Below are positions 1 through 8,481 of a DNA stretch of 21,445 bases, one piece after another; within the stretch, counting starts at the first letter, position 1; every line of letters begins with the position of its first letter. The notes beneath the pieces were generated by a model. The model was given only the letters and a program-made list of their open reading frames with translations. It was not told the DNA's origin and searched no databases. Both the position numbers and the translations under genes were made by a program. The DNA comes from CAZJFH01 sp964545205 (GTDB lineage Bacteria; Pseudomonadota; Alphaproteobacteria; Rhodospirillales; Magnetospirillaceae): assembly GCA_964545205.1 (NCBI GenBank), contig CAZJFH010000080.1, positions 1 to 21,445 of the forward strand. The letters are read 5' to 3'.

Positions 1-64
1 CCATGGCGACCGGCGCCGCCAAAAGAACGCCCGTCGCGACGACGGCGGAAAGCAGGTTTCGCAT
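1..64 (-). CDS. Secreted protein, N-terminus only; probably C4-dicarboxylate TRAP transporter substrate-binding subunit (DctP-like)
   Basis: Only the first 21 codons are inside the window. They read Met-Arg-Asn-Leu-Leu followed by a run of small and hydrophobic residues, ending near Ala-Pro-Val-Ala, which is a textbook Sec signal peptide (short positive n-region, hydrophobic core). A GGGAGAG ribosome-binding site lies just upstream of the ATG (plus-strand CTCTCCC, about 73-79). The gene diverges from dctB-dctD and is preceded by a sigma-54 promoter and DctD-type dyads. In proteobacteria that arrangement usually means the gene encodes the periplasmic binding protein of a TRAP dicarboxylate transporter. 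The export signal is seen directly; the DctP identity is inferred from context only, because no mature protein sequence is present. Another periplasmic protein regulated by DctD is possible. Confidence 0.5.
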   Translation of the reverse strand, partial: MRNLLSAVVATGVLLAAPVAM

Positions 65-127
65 GTTGTGTTCTCTCCCGTTTTCTTGGTCCGCGGGCGG
101 CGATCGGCCCGTGGTAACACCTGTGTA

Positions 128-142
128 GCAATTGCCGGGCCA
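128..142 (-). promoter_or_regulatory. Sigma-54 (-24/-12) promoter for the leftward gene
   Basis: The minus strand reads TGGCCCGGCAATTGC, which fits the TGGCACG-N4-TTGC consensus and has the required GG-N10-GC spacing exactly. The start of transcription would fall near position 116, leaving a leader of about 50 nt before the leftward ATG at 64. Sigma-54 promoters need an enhancer-binding activator; dctD next door encodes one with an intact GAFTGA loop, and DctD-like dyads lie about 75-110 bp upstream of the predicted start. Confidence 0.75.
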
Positions 143-181
143 AGCCATTCCGGGCGGAAATGCCTGCATTGCGCCGCCCGC

Positions 182-201
182 ATGTCACGATTCCCGCACA
201 G
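182..201. promoter_or_regulatory. Second, degenerate DctD-like site
   Basis: This 20-mer matches the strong dyad at 14 of 20 positions. The right arm (CCCGCACA) is well kept and the left arm is degraded. Its centre is 33 bp from that of the strong site, about three helical turns, so both would lie on the same DNA face. Tandem DctD sites of unequal strength are known from rhizobial dctA. Confidence 0.45.
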
Positions 202-214
202 GACGCGCAAACGC

Positions 215-234
215 GTGTGCGGATTTCCGCACAC
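215..234. promoter_or_regulatory. DctD upstream activating site, strong dyad
   Basis: A near-perfect 20-bp inverted repeat with arms GTGTGCGGA and TCCGCACAC around a 2-bp centre. It closely resembles the DctD-binding dyads described upstream of rhizobial dctA (core TGTGCGGA/TCCGCACA, from memory). Its centre lies about 108 bp upstream of the predicted sigma-54 start, within the normal range for enhancer sites. Confidence 0.7.
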
Positions 235-296
235 CGGGCTTGCGCAAGGCCGCCCCGGCCTGTCATGATCCGCCCCGCTTCCTGGGGTTCTCCGCC

Positions 297-2125
297 ATGC
301 CGCATTCCCGCCGTGCCACCGGGCCGCTGATCGCCGCGGCCGTATGGCTGCTGGTCCTCGTGCCGGCGGTCGGCTGGCTGGCGGCCGAGTGGGGCCGCGA
401 CAAGGCGCTGGCCGGGCTGCAGCGCGAGGCCGAGGCCCAGCTCGCGCTCTACGCCACCAATCTGCGCCGCCAGCTCGAGAAGTACGGCTCGGTGCCGTAC
501 GTGCTGGCGCGCGACCCCGAGGTCGCCGAGGCGCTGCTGCACCCGCGGGACGCCGGGGCCGTCGCCCGCCTGAACCAGAAGCTGGAAGAGATCAACGCCA
601 CCTTCCAGACCTCGGCGCTGTACGTGATGGACCGCGACGGCACCGCGATCGCCGCCAGCAACTGGAACACCGCGACCAGCTTCGTCGGCGAGAACTACGC
701 CTACCGGCCGTATTTCAAGGGCGCCGTCTCCGGCGGCGTCGGCCGCTATTTCGCGCATGGCCGTTCGTCGGGCGTGCCCGGCTACTACGTGGCGTTTCCG
801 GTCCGCGTCGAGACGCGCGTCGCCGGGGTCGTGGTCATCAAGATCGGCATCGACAACATCGAGGACGGCTGGAAGGAGGCGGGCGACGGCCTGATCGTCA
901 CCGACCGGCACGGCATCGTCTTCATCACCAGCGTCGAGGGCTGGCGCTACCGGTCGCTGACGCCGCTGCCGGAGGCGACGCTGGCCGGCGTGCGCGACAG
1001 CCGCCAGTACGGCGACAACGAGATCGTGCCGCTCGAGGTCGGCGAACGCCGCCCGGCCGGCGAGGGCTCCGAGCTGGTGCGCCTGGCGGTGCCGCGGCGC
1101 TTCGGCGCCTCGGTCGACAACGGATACCTGCACCAGTGGATGCCGCTGGCCGAGTTCGGCTGGCAGCTCCACGGCCTGTTCGACGCCGGGCCGATGGCCC
1201 GGGCGGCCGGATTGTCGGCATCGACGGCGGTGCTGACGGCGCTGACCATCGGCTCGGCGCTGTTCGTGGTCTGGCAGCGGCGCACGGCGCTGCAGGCCCG
1301 CGTCGCCGCCGAGCGTCTGGCCAAGATCGAGCTCGAGCGCCGGGTCGAGGAGCGAACCTTCGAACTCACCATCGCCAACCGCGGCCTGGAGCGGGCGATC
1401 GAGGAGCGCATGCGCGCCGAGGGCGAGCTGATCCAGGCCGCCAAGCTGGCGGCGATCGGCCAGATGTCGGCCAGCATCAGCCATGAGATCAACCAGCCGC
1501 TGGCGGCGATCCGCACCTATGCCGACAACGGCCGCGTGCTGCTGGAGCGTGGCAAGCTCGAGACCGTGGCGGCCAACCTGTCGGGGATCGCCGGGCTGAC
1601 CGAACGCATCGCGCGCATCACCAGTCAGCTCAAGACCTTCGCCCGCCGCCCCTCCGACGAGCTGCGGCCGATCCAGCTCGAACGGGTGGTCTCGGAGGCG
1701 CTCGGGCTGGTCGGGCCGCAACTGCGGCAGTGGCGGATCACGGTGGCGGACGGAACGGTCGAGTGCGGCCTCTGCATCCTGGCCGAGACCGTGCGCATCG
1801 AGCAGGTTCTGGTCAACCTGTTCCGCAACGCCATCGATGCCATGCGCGACGCGCCGCTGCGCCGGCTCGACATCTCGGCCGAGCGTGACGGCGGCGAAGC
1901 GGTGCTGCGGGTGCGCGACACCGGCACCGGCATCGCCGAGACCGCCCTGCCGCAACTGTTCGACCCGTTCTTCACCACCAAGACCGAGGGCGAGGGGCTG
2001 GGCCTGGGGCTGTCGGTGTCCTACGGCATCGTCAAGGCCTTCGGCGGCTCGATCACCGCCGGCAACCATCGCGAGGGCGGCGCCGAGTTCGTGCTGCGCC
2101 TGCCGCTGTCCGAGAAGGTGACCGC

Positions 2126-2129
<4 letters not shown>
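297..2129 (+). CDS. dctB: C4-dicarboxylate sensor histidine kinase DctB
   Basis: Membrane-bound sensor kinase of about 610 residues that detects extracellular C4-dicarboxylates and phosphorylates DctD. One membrane segment lies near residues 10-30, followed by a periplasmic sensory region of about 270 residues (a double PAS/PDC fold in characterised DctB), a second membrane segment near 305-325, then a coiled linker. The kinase core has the H-box SHEINQPLAAI with the phosphorylated histidine at about 396, the N-box NLFRNAIDAM (catalytic Asn at about 511) and glycine boxes DTGTGI and GEGLGLGLS. The SHEINQPL form is typical of the DctB/NtrB-like HisKA group. The ATG at 297 was chosen because the membrane anchor follows directly; the frame stays open upstream to 132, but that stretch overlaps the promoter and operators and is not protein-like. 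The stop overlaps the dctD start (ATGA), so the two are translationally coupled. Confidence 0.9.
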
Positions 2130-3460
<1,331 letters not shown>

Positions 3461-3463
3461 GGC

Positions 3464-3871
3464 TCACGGCGACAGCGCCTCGATGATCCGGCAGTCGGCG
3501 ATGCGCCGGCCGCCGCGGCACACGTTCGCGAGCCGGTCGAGTTCGTCGCGCAGGCGCCCAAGGTCGGCGATCTTGCGCTCGACGTCCTGCAGTTGCTCGC
3601 GCACGAGGGCGTCGACCTCGCCGCACGGCCGGTCGGGCTGATCGGCCAGGTCCAGCATCGCCCGAACCGTCTCCAGCGGGAATCCGAGATCGCGAGCCCG
3701 CCGGACGAAGCTGAGCCGCCGGACGTGCTCGGGGCCGTAGACGCGGTAGTTCCCTGCCGTGCGCCCGGGCCGCGGCAGGATGCCGACCTTCTCGTAGAAA
3801 CGAATCGTCTCCACCTTGGTGGCGGTCGCCTTGCCCAGCGCACCGATCGACAGCGACGATTTTTCCGACAT
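3464..3871 (-). CDS. MerR-family heavy-metal-responsive transcriptional regulator
   Basis: A 135-residue MerR regulator: N-terminal winged helix (about 8-75, with VETIRFYEKVGIL and the NYRVYGPEHVRRLSFVRRARDLGF signature), a dimerisation helix (about 85-112), and a C-terminal metal loop. Cysteines at 83, 118 and 127 have spacings of 35 and 9, the same as Cys82/117/126 of Tn501 MerR and close to PbrR-type regulators. ZntR-like proteins have a 10-residue second spacing and CadR a shorter one. The ion is therefore probably soft (Hg, Pb or Cd), but cannot be fixed from sequence. The frame is open further upstream, but ATG 3871 was chosen because the domain starts there and AAGGG precedes it; an earlier start would read through the operator. 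It diverges from a CDF-type transporter whose promoter it should repress and activate. Confidence 0.85.
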   Translation of the reverse strand: MSEKSSLSIGALGKATATKVETIRFYEKVGILPRPGRTAGNYRVYGPEHVRRLSFVRRARDLGFPLETVRAMLDLADQPDRPCGEVDALVREQLQDVERKIADLGRLRDELDRLANVCRGGRRIADCRIIEALSP

Positions 3872-3876
3872 CGCCC

Positions 3877-3907
3877 TTGACCCTGTAGTGACTCCAGGGT
3901 CCATCTT
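3877..3907 (+). promoter_or_regulatory. MerR-type operator and long-spacer promoter
   Basis: A -35 TTGACC (3877-3882) is followed by a 19-bp spacer and a weak -10 CATCTT (3902-3907). A 23-bp dyad from 3879 to 3901, with outer arms GACCCTG/CAGGGTC and inner AGT/ACT, fills the spacer. The over-long spacer with a centred dyad is the hallmark of MerR-family promoters, which are activated by DNA untwisting. It drives the CDF-type gene rightward; the regulator starts only 8 bp to the left of the dyad, so its own promoter must overlap. Confidence 0.8.
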
Positions 3908-3942
3908 CAGGCCCGAGACACACGAAGGCAAGGAGTTCCGCC

Positions 3943-4614
3943 ATGGCAGCGTCGTGCTGCGGCAGCAGCTGTTCGCCGTCCAAGCCGCCGGCAGACCGGG
4001 CGTACCGCCGCGTGCTGTGGATCGCGCTGGCGGTCAACGCGACCATGTTCCTGGTCGAGATCGTCGCCGGCGCCATCGCCGGGTCGGTGTCCCTCCAGGC
4101 GGACGCGATGGACTTCCTCGCCGACGCCGCCAACTACGTCATCTCGCTCCTGGTCCTCGGCCTGGCGCTGACCTGGCGCGCCCGGGCGGCGCTGCTCAAG
4201 GGGCTGTCGCTGGGCGCCGTCGGGCTGTGGGTGGCCGGGCAGACGGCCTGGAACGCGATCGCGCAGACCGTGCCCGAGGCCCAGGTGATGGGCATCGTCG
4301 GCACGCTGGCGCTGTTGGCCAATCTCGGCGTCGCCGGGCTGCTGTATTTCCATCGGGACGGCGATTCGAACCGCCGCTCGGTCTGGATCTGCTCGCGCAA
4401 CGACGCCATCGCCAACCTGGCCGTGCTGGCCGCCGCCGCCGGGGTGTTCGGCACCGGCGCGGGCTGGCCGGACATCGTGGTCGCGGCGATCATGGCGGCG
4501 CTGGCGCTGACGGGCGCGTTCCAGATCGTCCGGCACGCCTTGGCCGAGCTGAGGCAGCCGCGGCCCGATCTGGCGCCGGCCGGGCGGACGGCGGCGCCCG
4601 CCCCGGACGCTTAG
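3943..4614 (+). CDS. CDF-family heavy-metal cation transporter, short form
   Basis: An inner-membrane protein of 223 residues with six predicted helices (about 24-47, 49-75, 84-105, 113-136, 150-170, 176-198), resembling cation diffusion facilitators but lacking their cytoplasmic C-terminal domain. The helix-2 metal site is Asp-rich (Asp54, Asp57, Asp61 in ADAMDFLADA). At the helix-5 position where zinc CDFs carry HxxxD it has Cys150-xxx-Asp154 (CSRNDAIANL). The N-terminus is cysteine-rich (Cys5, Cys6, Cys10), a plausible soft-metal capture site. A good AAGGAG site precedes the ATG. The divergent MerR-type regulator and its operator argue for metal-induced efflux. Family membership is well supported; the substrate (Hg, Pb, Cd, Zn or Co) is not known. 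Confidence 0.8.
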   Translation: MAASCCGSSCSPSKPPADRAYRRVLWIALAVNATMFLVEIVAGAIAGSVSLQADAMDFLADAANYVISLLVLGLALTWRARAALLKGLSLGAVGLWVAGQTAWNAIAQTVPEAQVMGIVGTLALLANLGVAGLLYFHRDGDSNRRSVWICSRNDAIANLAVLAAAAGVFGTGAGWPDIVVAAIMAALALTGAFQIVRHALAELRQPRPDLAPAGRTAAPAPDA

Positions 4615-4630
4615 CCTTCGCAGGCCCCGC

Positions 4631-4666
4631 AAAAAACGAAAACGGCCCGGATCGCTCCGGGCCGTT
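4631..4666 (-). terminator. Intrinsic terminator of the korAB operon
   Basis: A perfect 11-bp stem (AACGGCCCGGA with TCCGGGCCGTT, 4641-4666) closes on a 4-nt loop. On the minus strand it is followed by a run of six T (plus-strand A run, 4631-4636). It lies just past the stop of the leftward ferritin-like gene. The rightward CDF gene ends 26 bp before the stem, so the hairpin may also stop that transcript, but there is no U-run in that direction. Confidence 0.85.
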
Positions 4667-4688
4667 CGCATTCACGAGATGGCGACGC

Positions 4689-5201
4689 TCAGTCGGCGAC
4701 GACCGGCGGGTCCAGGTCCTGGTCCCAGTTGGGCTCGGGCTCCGGCGTGCGCGACAGCCATTCCTCGAGAACCTGGACGTGCTCCAGCTCCTCCTCGGCC
4801 ATCTGCTCGGCGAGGCGCTTGACCTCGGGGTCGGCGTTGGCGTCGGCGACCGACTTGTAGAACTCGTGGCCGCGGCGCTCGTTGTGCAGCGCCAGCTGCA
4901 GGCAGTGGAAGGGGGTCATGAGGTAGTGCGTGCGCTCGACGGGAGCGACCTCCGGCCCCTCGGCTTCCTTCCACTGGAACTGCCACGGCTTGAAGTGCGG
5001 CAGTTCGACGTCGCTGGCGCGACCCTTCACCGCGTCGGCGTGCATGCGCGAGAAGTTCGCCATGCGCCGGAAGAGCTGGGCGACGTCCTTGTTGCGGTGG
5101 ACATCCATGGTATCGGCCAACTCGTCATAACGCTCGGCGGCCTCGTTCTCGAAGGCCAGGGCGTGGGCGAGGAAGCTTGCGACGTCGAAGGATGCGCTCA
5201 T
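4689..5201 (-). CDS. Ferritin-like (rubrerythrin-type) diiron-fold protein
   Basis: A 170-residue soluble protein of the ferritin-like four-helix fold. Helix 1 has EAAERY (Glu20, Tyr25), helix 2 has SRMHAD (His54), helix 3 has NERRGHEFY (Glu108), and helix 4 has EEELEH (Glu138, His141, an ExxH pair). The helix-2 ExxH motif is altered: the residue three before His54 is Ser51 rather than Glu, so one expected iron ligand is missing. No rubredoxin CxxC domain is present, so it is not a full rubrerythrin; the acidic tail after residue 150 is probably disordered. Its ATG overlaps the korB stop (ATGA), so it is translated together with the 2-oxoacid oxidoreductase. A role in iron handling or peroxide protection of the Fe-S enzyme is inference. 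Confidence 0.75.
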   Translation of the reverse strand: MSASFDVASFLAHALAFENEAAERYDELADTMDVHRNKDVAQLFRRMANFSRMHADAVKGRASDVELPHFKPWQFQWKEAEGPEVAPVERTHYLMTPFHCLQLALHNERRGHEFYKSVADANADPEVKRLAEQMAEEELEHVQVLEEWLSRTPEPEPNWDQDLDPPVVAD

Positions 5202-6028
5202 GCAACGAACTTCCTTTCGATGGCGTCGATGTCCTTCACCGTCTTCTGCGACGGCTGGAACGCGGGCCGGTTGCCGGCGTAGAGCACGCCGGTCTTCATG
5301 CCGTTGTCCTCGGCCAGCAGGGCGAAGGCCTCGGCGACGTTGTCGGTGGCAGCCAGCGTATCCTTCTCGACCACCTCTTTCCAACCCCTTTGCTCGGCGC
5401 GGAAGGTCACGCACGGGCTGAGGATCTGGACGAACGAGAAGCCGGGGTGCTGGATCGCCTCGGCGATCAGCCTGGCGACGTGGTTGGGATCGCCGGAGAA
5501 GCCGCGGGCGACGAAGTTGGCGCCGCAGGCCAGCGACAGGTGCAGCGGCTGCAGGGCGGTGACGCCGGGGCCGTTGGGGGTCAGCTTGCTCTCGCACCAG
5601 TCCGGGGCCGTGGTCGGCGAGGCCTGGCCCTTGGTCATGCCGTAGACCTGGTTGTCCATCAGCACGTAGGTCATGTCGACGTTGCGGCGGCAGGCGTGCA
5701 GGAAGTGGTTGCCGCCGATCGACAGGCCGTCGCCGTCGCCGCCGGTGGCGATCACCGTCAGGTCGGGGCGGGCCAGCTTGAGGCCGGTGGCGGCGGCCAG
5801 GGCGCGGCCGTGCACGCCGTGATAGCCGTACACGTTGGTGTAGGCGGGGATGCGCGACGAGCAGCCGATGCCCGAGACGACGGCGACGTTCTCCGGCGCG
5901 AGCTGCAGCTCGGCCAGCGCCTTGGTCATCGACGAGAGCACCGAGTAGTCGCCGCAGCCGGGGCACCACACGGGCTTGATGTCGGACTTGTAGTCCTTAG
6001 CGGTGTAGTTCTGGGTCACAGCAGTCAT
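5198..6028 (-). CDS. korB: 2-oxoacid:ferredoxin oxidoreductase, beta subunit (probably 2-oxoglutarate)
   Basis: The 276-residue catalytic subunit binding thiamine diphosphate. The TPP motif runs from GGDGDGLSIGGNH (about 96-108) to DNQVYGMTKGQ (125-135). Four cysteines, Cys22 and Cys25 (CPGC), Cys56 and Cys206, have spacings almost identical to the [4Fe-4S] ligands of Sulfolobus two-subunit OFOR (12, 15, 46, 197), so one cluster is expected. The enzyme decarboxylates a 2-oxoacid with CoA to acyl-CoA and passes electrons to ferredoxin. The substrate is called 2-oxoglutarate by analogy with bacterial korAB pairs; pyruvate or a broader range is possible. It follows korA by 3 bp and overlaps the ferritin-like gene by 4 bp. 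Confidence 0.88.
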   Translation of the reverse strand: MTAVTQNYTAKDYKSDIKPVWCPGCGDYSVLSSMTKALAELQLAPENVAVVSGIGCSSRIPAYTNVYGYHGVHGRALAAATGLKLARPDLTVIATGGDGDGLSIGGNHFLHACRRNVDMTYVLMDNQVYGMTKGQASPTTAPDWCESKLTPNGPGVTALQPLHLSLACGANFVARGFSGDPNHVARLIAEAIQHPGFSFVQILSPCVTFRAEQRGWKEVVEKDTLAATDNVAEAFALLAEDNGMKTGVLYAGNRPAFQPSQKTVKDIDAIERKFVA

Positions 6029-6031
6029 GGC

Positions 6032-7750
6032 TCACATCCAGGCGGCAAGGCGGTTGGACACTTCGGCGGGGCGGATCGGCAGCGGGCCCGGGCGGTTCAG
6101 AACCGCGACCTCGGCGGGCAGCTCGAAGTGGCCCTTGAGGTAGTGGTAGAACTGCCGGCCGTGCGTCTGCTCGACGATCAGGACCTTCTTCACGCCCTTC
6201 AGCGCCGCGTCCATCTTGTCGGGCAGGGCCGGCAGCAGCAGGCGCATCGAGATCAGGCGCACCTTCTTGCCGGCCTCGCCCATGCGCTCGATGGCCTCGC
6301 GGCACGGCGCGGTGATCGAGCCCCAGGTCAGCACGGCGATCTCGCCGTCGCCCTCGATGTCGGCCCAGTGATTGCCGTAGTCGTGCTGCAGCAGCTTCTT
6401 CAGGCGCTTGTCCATCTGCGCCTGGTGGTCGTGCGCCTGGCTCGACGGCGTGCCGCGCTCGTTGTGCTCGAGGCCGTCCGAGGTGTACATGCAGCCCGGC
6501 GTGCCGGGGATCGCCATCGGCGAGACGCCGTTGGCGGTCAGGGCGTAGCGCTTGTAGCCCTCGGCCATGTCGGCCGTCGCGGTCAGGCGGCGGGCGATGA
6601 AGGCGAGATCGGCCGGACGGTCGATGATCGCGCGCGACTGGCCCATGAACTGATCCGACAGCACGATCGCCGCGGTCTGCAGGTTCTCGGCCAGATGCAC
6701 CGCCCACTGGGTCGAGAAGACGCAGTCGGCGATCGAGTTGGCGGCCACCACCAGATGCGGCGCGTCGCCGTGCAGGCCGTAGATGGCCATGTTGAGGTCC
6801 GACTGCTCGCACTTCGTCGGGATGCCGGTCGAGGGGCCGCCGCGCATCACGTCGACGACGACGACCGGGGTCTCGGACGCCACCGACAGGCCGATCGCCT
6901 CGGTCATCAGCGCCAGGCCCGGGCCCGAGGTCGCGGTGATCGAGGGCACGCCGCCGTAGGAGGCGCCGATGCACATGTTGATCGAGGCGATCTCGTCCTC
7001 GGCCTGCACCAGCATGCCGCCGATGTCGGTCAGGTTCGGCGCCAGCCATTCCAGAATCTCGGTGGCCGGGGTGATCGGGTAGGCGGCGCAGAAGCGCACG
7101 CCGCCGCGCACGGCGCCGAGGCCGGCGGCCTCGTTGCCCGAGATGTTCCAGTGGGGAACGTCGCTCTGCGGCGCCGGCTTGAGGTCGGCGCGCCAGGACA
7201 GCGCCTCGGCGGCGTCGGCGCCGGCGAACAGGCCGTCGGTCGACGCCTTCAGCGCCTCGGGGCCCTTCTTCTTGAGCGCGTCGGCGATGACCTCGACGAT
7301 CGGGTCGATCGGCAGGCCGAGCAGCTTGGCCGCGGCGCCCAAGGCGACCATGTTGACGCGGCCGCCGGGGATCTTCTTCGCCATCTCGGCGATCGGCAGC
7401 TGCGCCACCTCGGAGCCGTAGCTGGTGAAGGCTTCCGGAACCTCGCCCTCGGCCGGATCGCACAGGATCAGGCTGCTGGGGTCCATCGGCAGCTCGGCCT
7501 TGAAGCGGCTCACGCCCTGCCAGTCGATCGCCACCAGCATGTCGTAGCGGTCATCCAGCGACGACACCGGCTTGGTCGAGATTCGAACCAGCGCCGCGGC
7601 TTCGCCGCCGCGGATCTGCGGGCCCGAGGAGCGGCCCATGAGGCCGTAATAGCCAGCCTTGGCGGCGGCATCCAGAAGGATCTGCCCCGCCGTCATCACA
7701 CCGGCGCCGCCGCTTCCGGCCAGCGCAATCGAAACCGAATCCGTCGCCAT
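6032..7750 (-). CDS. korA: 2-oxoacid:ferredoxin oxidoreductase, alpha subunit (gamma-alpha fusion)
   Basis: A protein of about 572 residues in which the gamma domain (first about 190 residues, GSGGAGVMTAG and GRSSGPQIRGGEAAALVRIS) is fused to the alpha domain, which contains the YPITPATE motif (about 224-231) that contacts substrate/CoA in this family. With korB it forms the two-subunit enzyme. ATG 7750 was chosen over ATG 7780: a purine-rich stretch (GAAGAGTGGGAAG) lies before 7750, nothing SD-like precedes 7780, and homologues start with a short lead into the GSGGAG motif. The longer 582-residue form is still possible. First gene of the korA-korB-ferritin-like operon. Two TTGCG/CGCAA inverted repeats lie about 85-115 bp upstream of the start. 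Confidence 0.88.
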   Translation of the reverse strand: MATDSVSIALAGSGGAGVMTAGQILLDAAAKAGYYGLMGRSSGPQIRGGEAAALVRISTKPVSSLDDRYDMLVAIDWQGVSRFKAELPMDPSSLILCDPAEGEVPEAFTSYGSEVAQLPIAEMAKKIPGGRVNMVALGAAAKLLGLPIDPIVEVIADALKKKGPEALKASTDGLFAGADAAEALSWRADLKPAPQSDVPHWNISGNEAAGLGAVRGGVRFCAAYPITPATEILEWLAPNLTDIGGMLVQAEDEIASINMCIGASYGGVPSITATSGPGLALMTEAIGLSVASETPVVVVDVMRGGPSTGIPTKCEQSDLNMAIYGLHGDAPHLVVAANSIADCVFSTQWAVHLAENLQTAAIVLSDQFMGQSRAIIDRPADLAFIARRLTATADMAEGYKRYALTANGVSPMAIPGTPGCMYTSDGLEHNERGTPSSQAHDHQAQMDKRLKKLLQHDYGNHWADIEGDGEIAVLTWGSITAPCREAIERMGEAGKKVRLISMRLLLPALPDKMDAALKGVKKVLIVEQTHGRQFYHYLKGHFELPAEVAVLNRPGPLPIRPAEVSNRLAAWM

Positions 7751-7833
7751 CTTCCCACTCTTCAGGTCAGTATTGCCCATTCGTATGGGTAGCGTGACGA
7801 TTACGTGACCGAGCTTCGGAAATCAACAGCAAA

Positions 7834-7866
7834 TTTTGCGCCGCAAAAAGTAACAATATTGCGCAA
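7834..7866. promoter_or_regulatory. Candidate operator: paired TTGCG/CGCAA inverted repeats upstream of korAB
   Basis: TTTTGCG-C-CGCAAAA (7834-7848) is a perfect 7-1-7 inverted repeat, and TTGCGCAA (7859-7866) is a second, shorter palindrome with the same core. Their centres are about 21.5 bp apart, two helical turns. They sit in a locally AT-rich island within very GC-rich DNA, upstream of korA. I do not recognise the regulator, and no clear -35/-10 pair for korA could be assigned. Confidence 0.45.
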
Positions 7867-8019
7867 AACGCGATACCCGATATTCCCGATCCGTCCGTCC
7901 GCTCCCTGGATCTTTACCGGCGCAGGTCGGAACGCCGCTGCCAGTCCGGGTGGGCGGAAAACCGCCCCGACCTACCCGCCATACCATGCACTATGAACTT
8001 GGGAACCGTGATGCGCAAG

Positions 8020-8035
8020 CGCAATCCGCATTGCG
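8020..8035 (-). other. Small hairpin downstream of the hypothetical membrane gene
   Basis: A 6-bp perfect stem, CGCAAT/ATTGCG, with a 4-nt loop lies 8 bp past the stop of the leftward gene at 8044. No U-run follows on the minus strand, so it is at best a weak terminator. The rest of 7867-8019 holds nothing I recognise. Confidence 0.25.
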
Positions 8036-8043
8036 GTACCGAT

Positions 8044-8481
8044 TTACGAATTAGCGGCCTCCAGCCCCGCCAGACACCGTTCGGCGGCCGACCGCAGCGC
8101 CGCCCGGTCGCCGGTTCCGACCGCCGCGCGCATCTCGGCCGCCGCCGATTCCGGCAGCGGCCGCGGCGGCAGCGCTCCGATGGCGCGGCGCTCGTGCCAG
8201 CGCAGCACCGCGCGCGCGATCAGGTCGGCCAGGGCGGCGGCGAACAGGATGTAGAGCAGAACCTCCGCCGAGGCCCGGCCGGTCAGATAAAGCATCCCGG
8301 CCAGCACAGCGGCCGGCAGCATCACCACCATCAGCAGCGCCGCGCGCGACTTCCAGATCGCCTGCAGCCGCCGGAACGATGCGTCGTCGACAACGCGCAG
8401 GCTTTCGAAACCGCCGTCGACCCACAGCTTCACCTTCCGCCCGTTGGGACGCGCGGCATCGAAGACGTAGTAGCGGCTCAT
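8044..8481 (-). CDS. Uncharacterised small membrane protein
   Basis: A 145-residue protein that I do not recognise. It begins MSRYYVFDAARPNGRKVKLW, a short polar N-terminal part of about 45 residues. Two hydrophobic stretches follow, near 48-69 (ALLMVVMLPAAVLAGMLYL) and 73-92 (EVLLYILFAAALADLIARAV), probably a membrane hairpin. The C-terminal 40 residues are Ala/Arg/Glu-rich and probably helical. ATG 8481 is preferred: GGGGAA lies a few bases upstream, and the in-frame extension to 8562 is Arg-rich and unprotein-like. It diverges from the MgtC/DUF4010 gene across 137 bp and stands alone, so context gives no function. Confidence 0.6.
   Translation of the reverse strand: MSRYYVFDAARPNGRKVKLWVDGGFESLRVVDDASFRRLQAIWKSRAALLMVVMLPAAVLAGMLYLTGRASAEVLLYILFAAALADLIARAVLRWHERRAIGALPPRPLPESAAAEMRAAVGTGDRAALRSAAERCLAGLEAANS

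Noticed and set aside
5177..7792. 871-residue open frame on the plus strand opposite korAB and the ferritin-like gene
   Set aside because: It is the antisense shadow of three well-supported genes; the translation is Arg/Gly/Ala/His-rich low complexity with no motifs. GC-rich codon use keeps this frame open.
7805..7996. 63-residue plus-strand frame in the gap upstream of korA
   Set aside because: No SD site and no recognisable features; it overlaps the candidate operator region.
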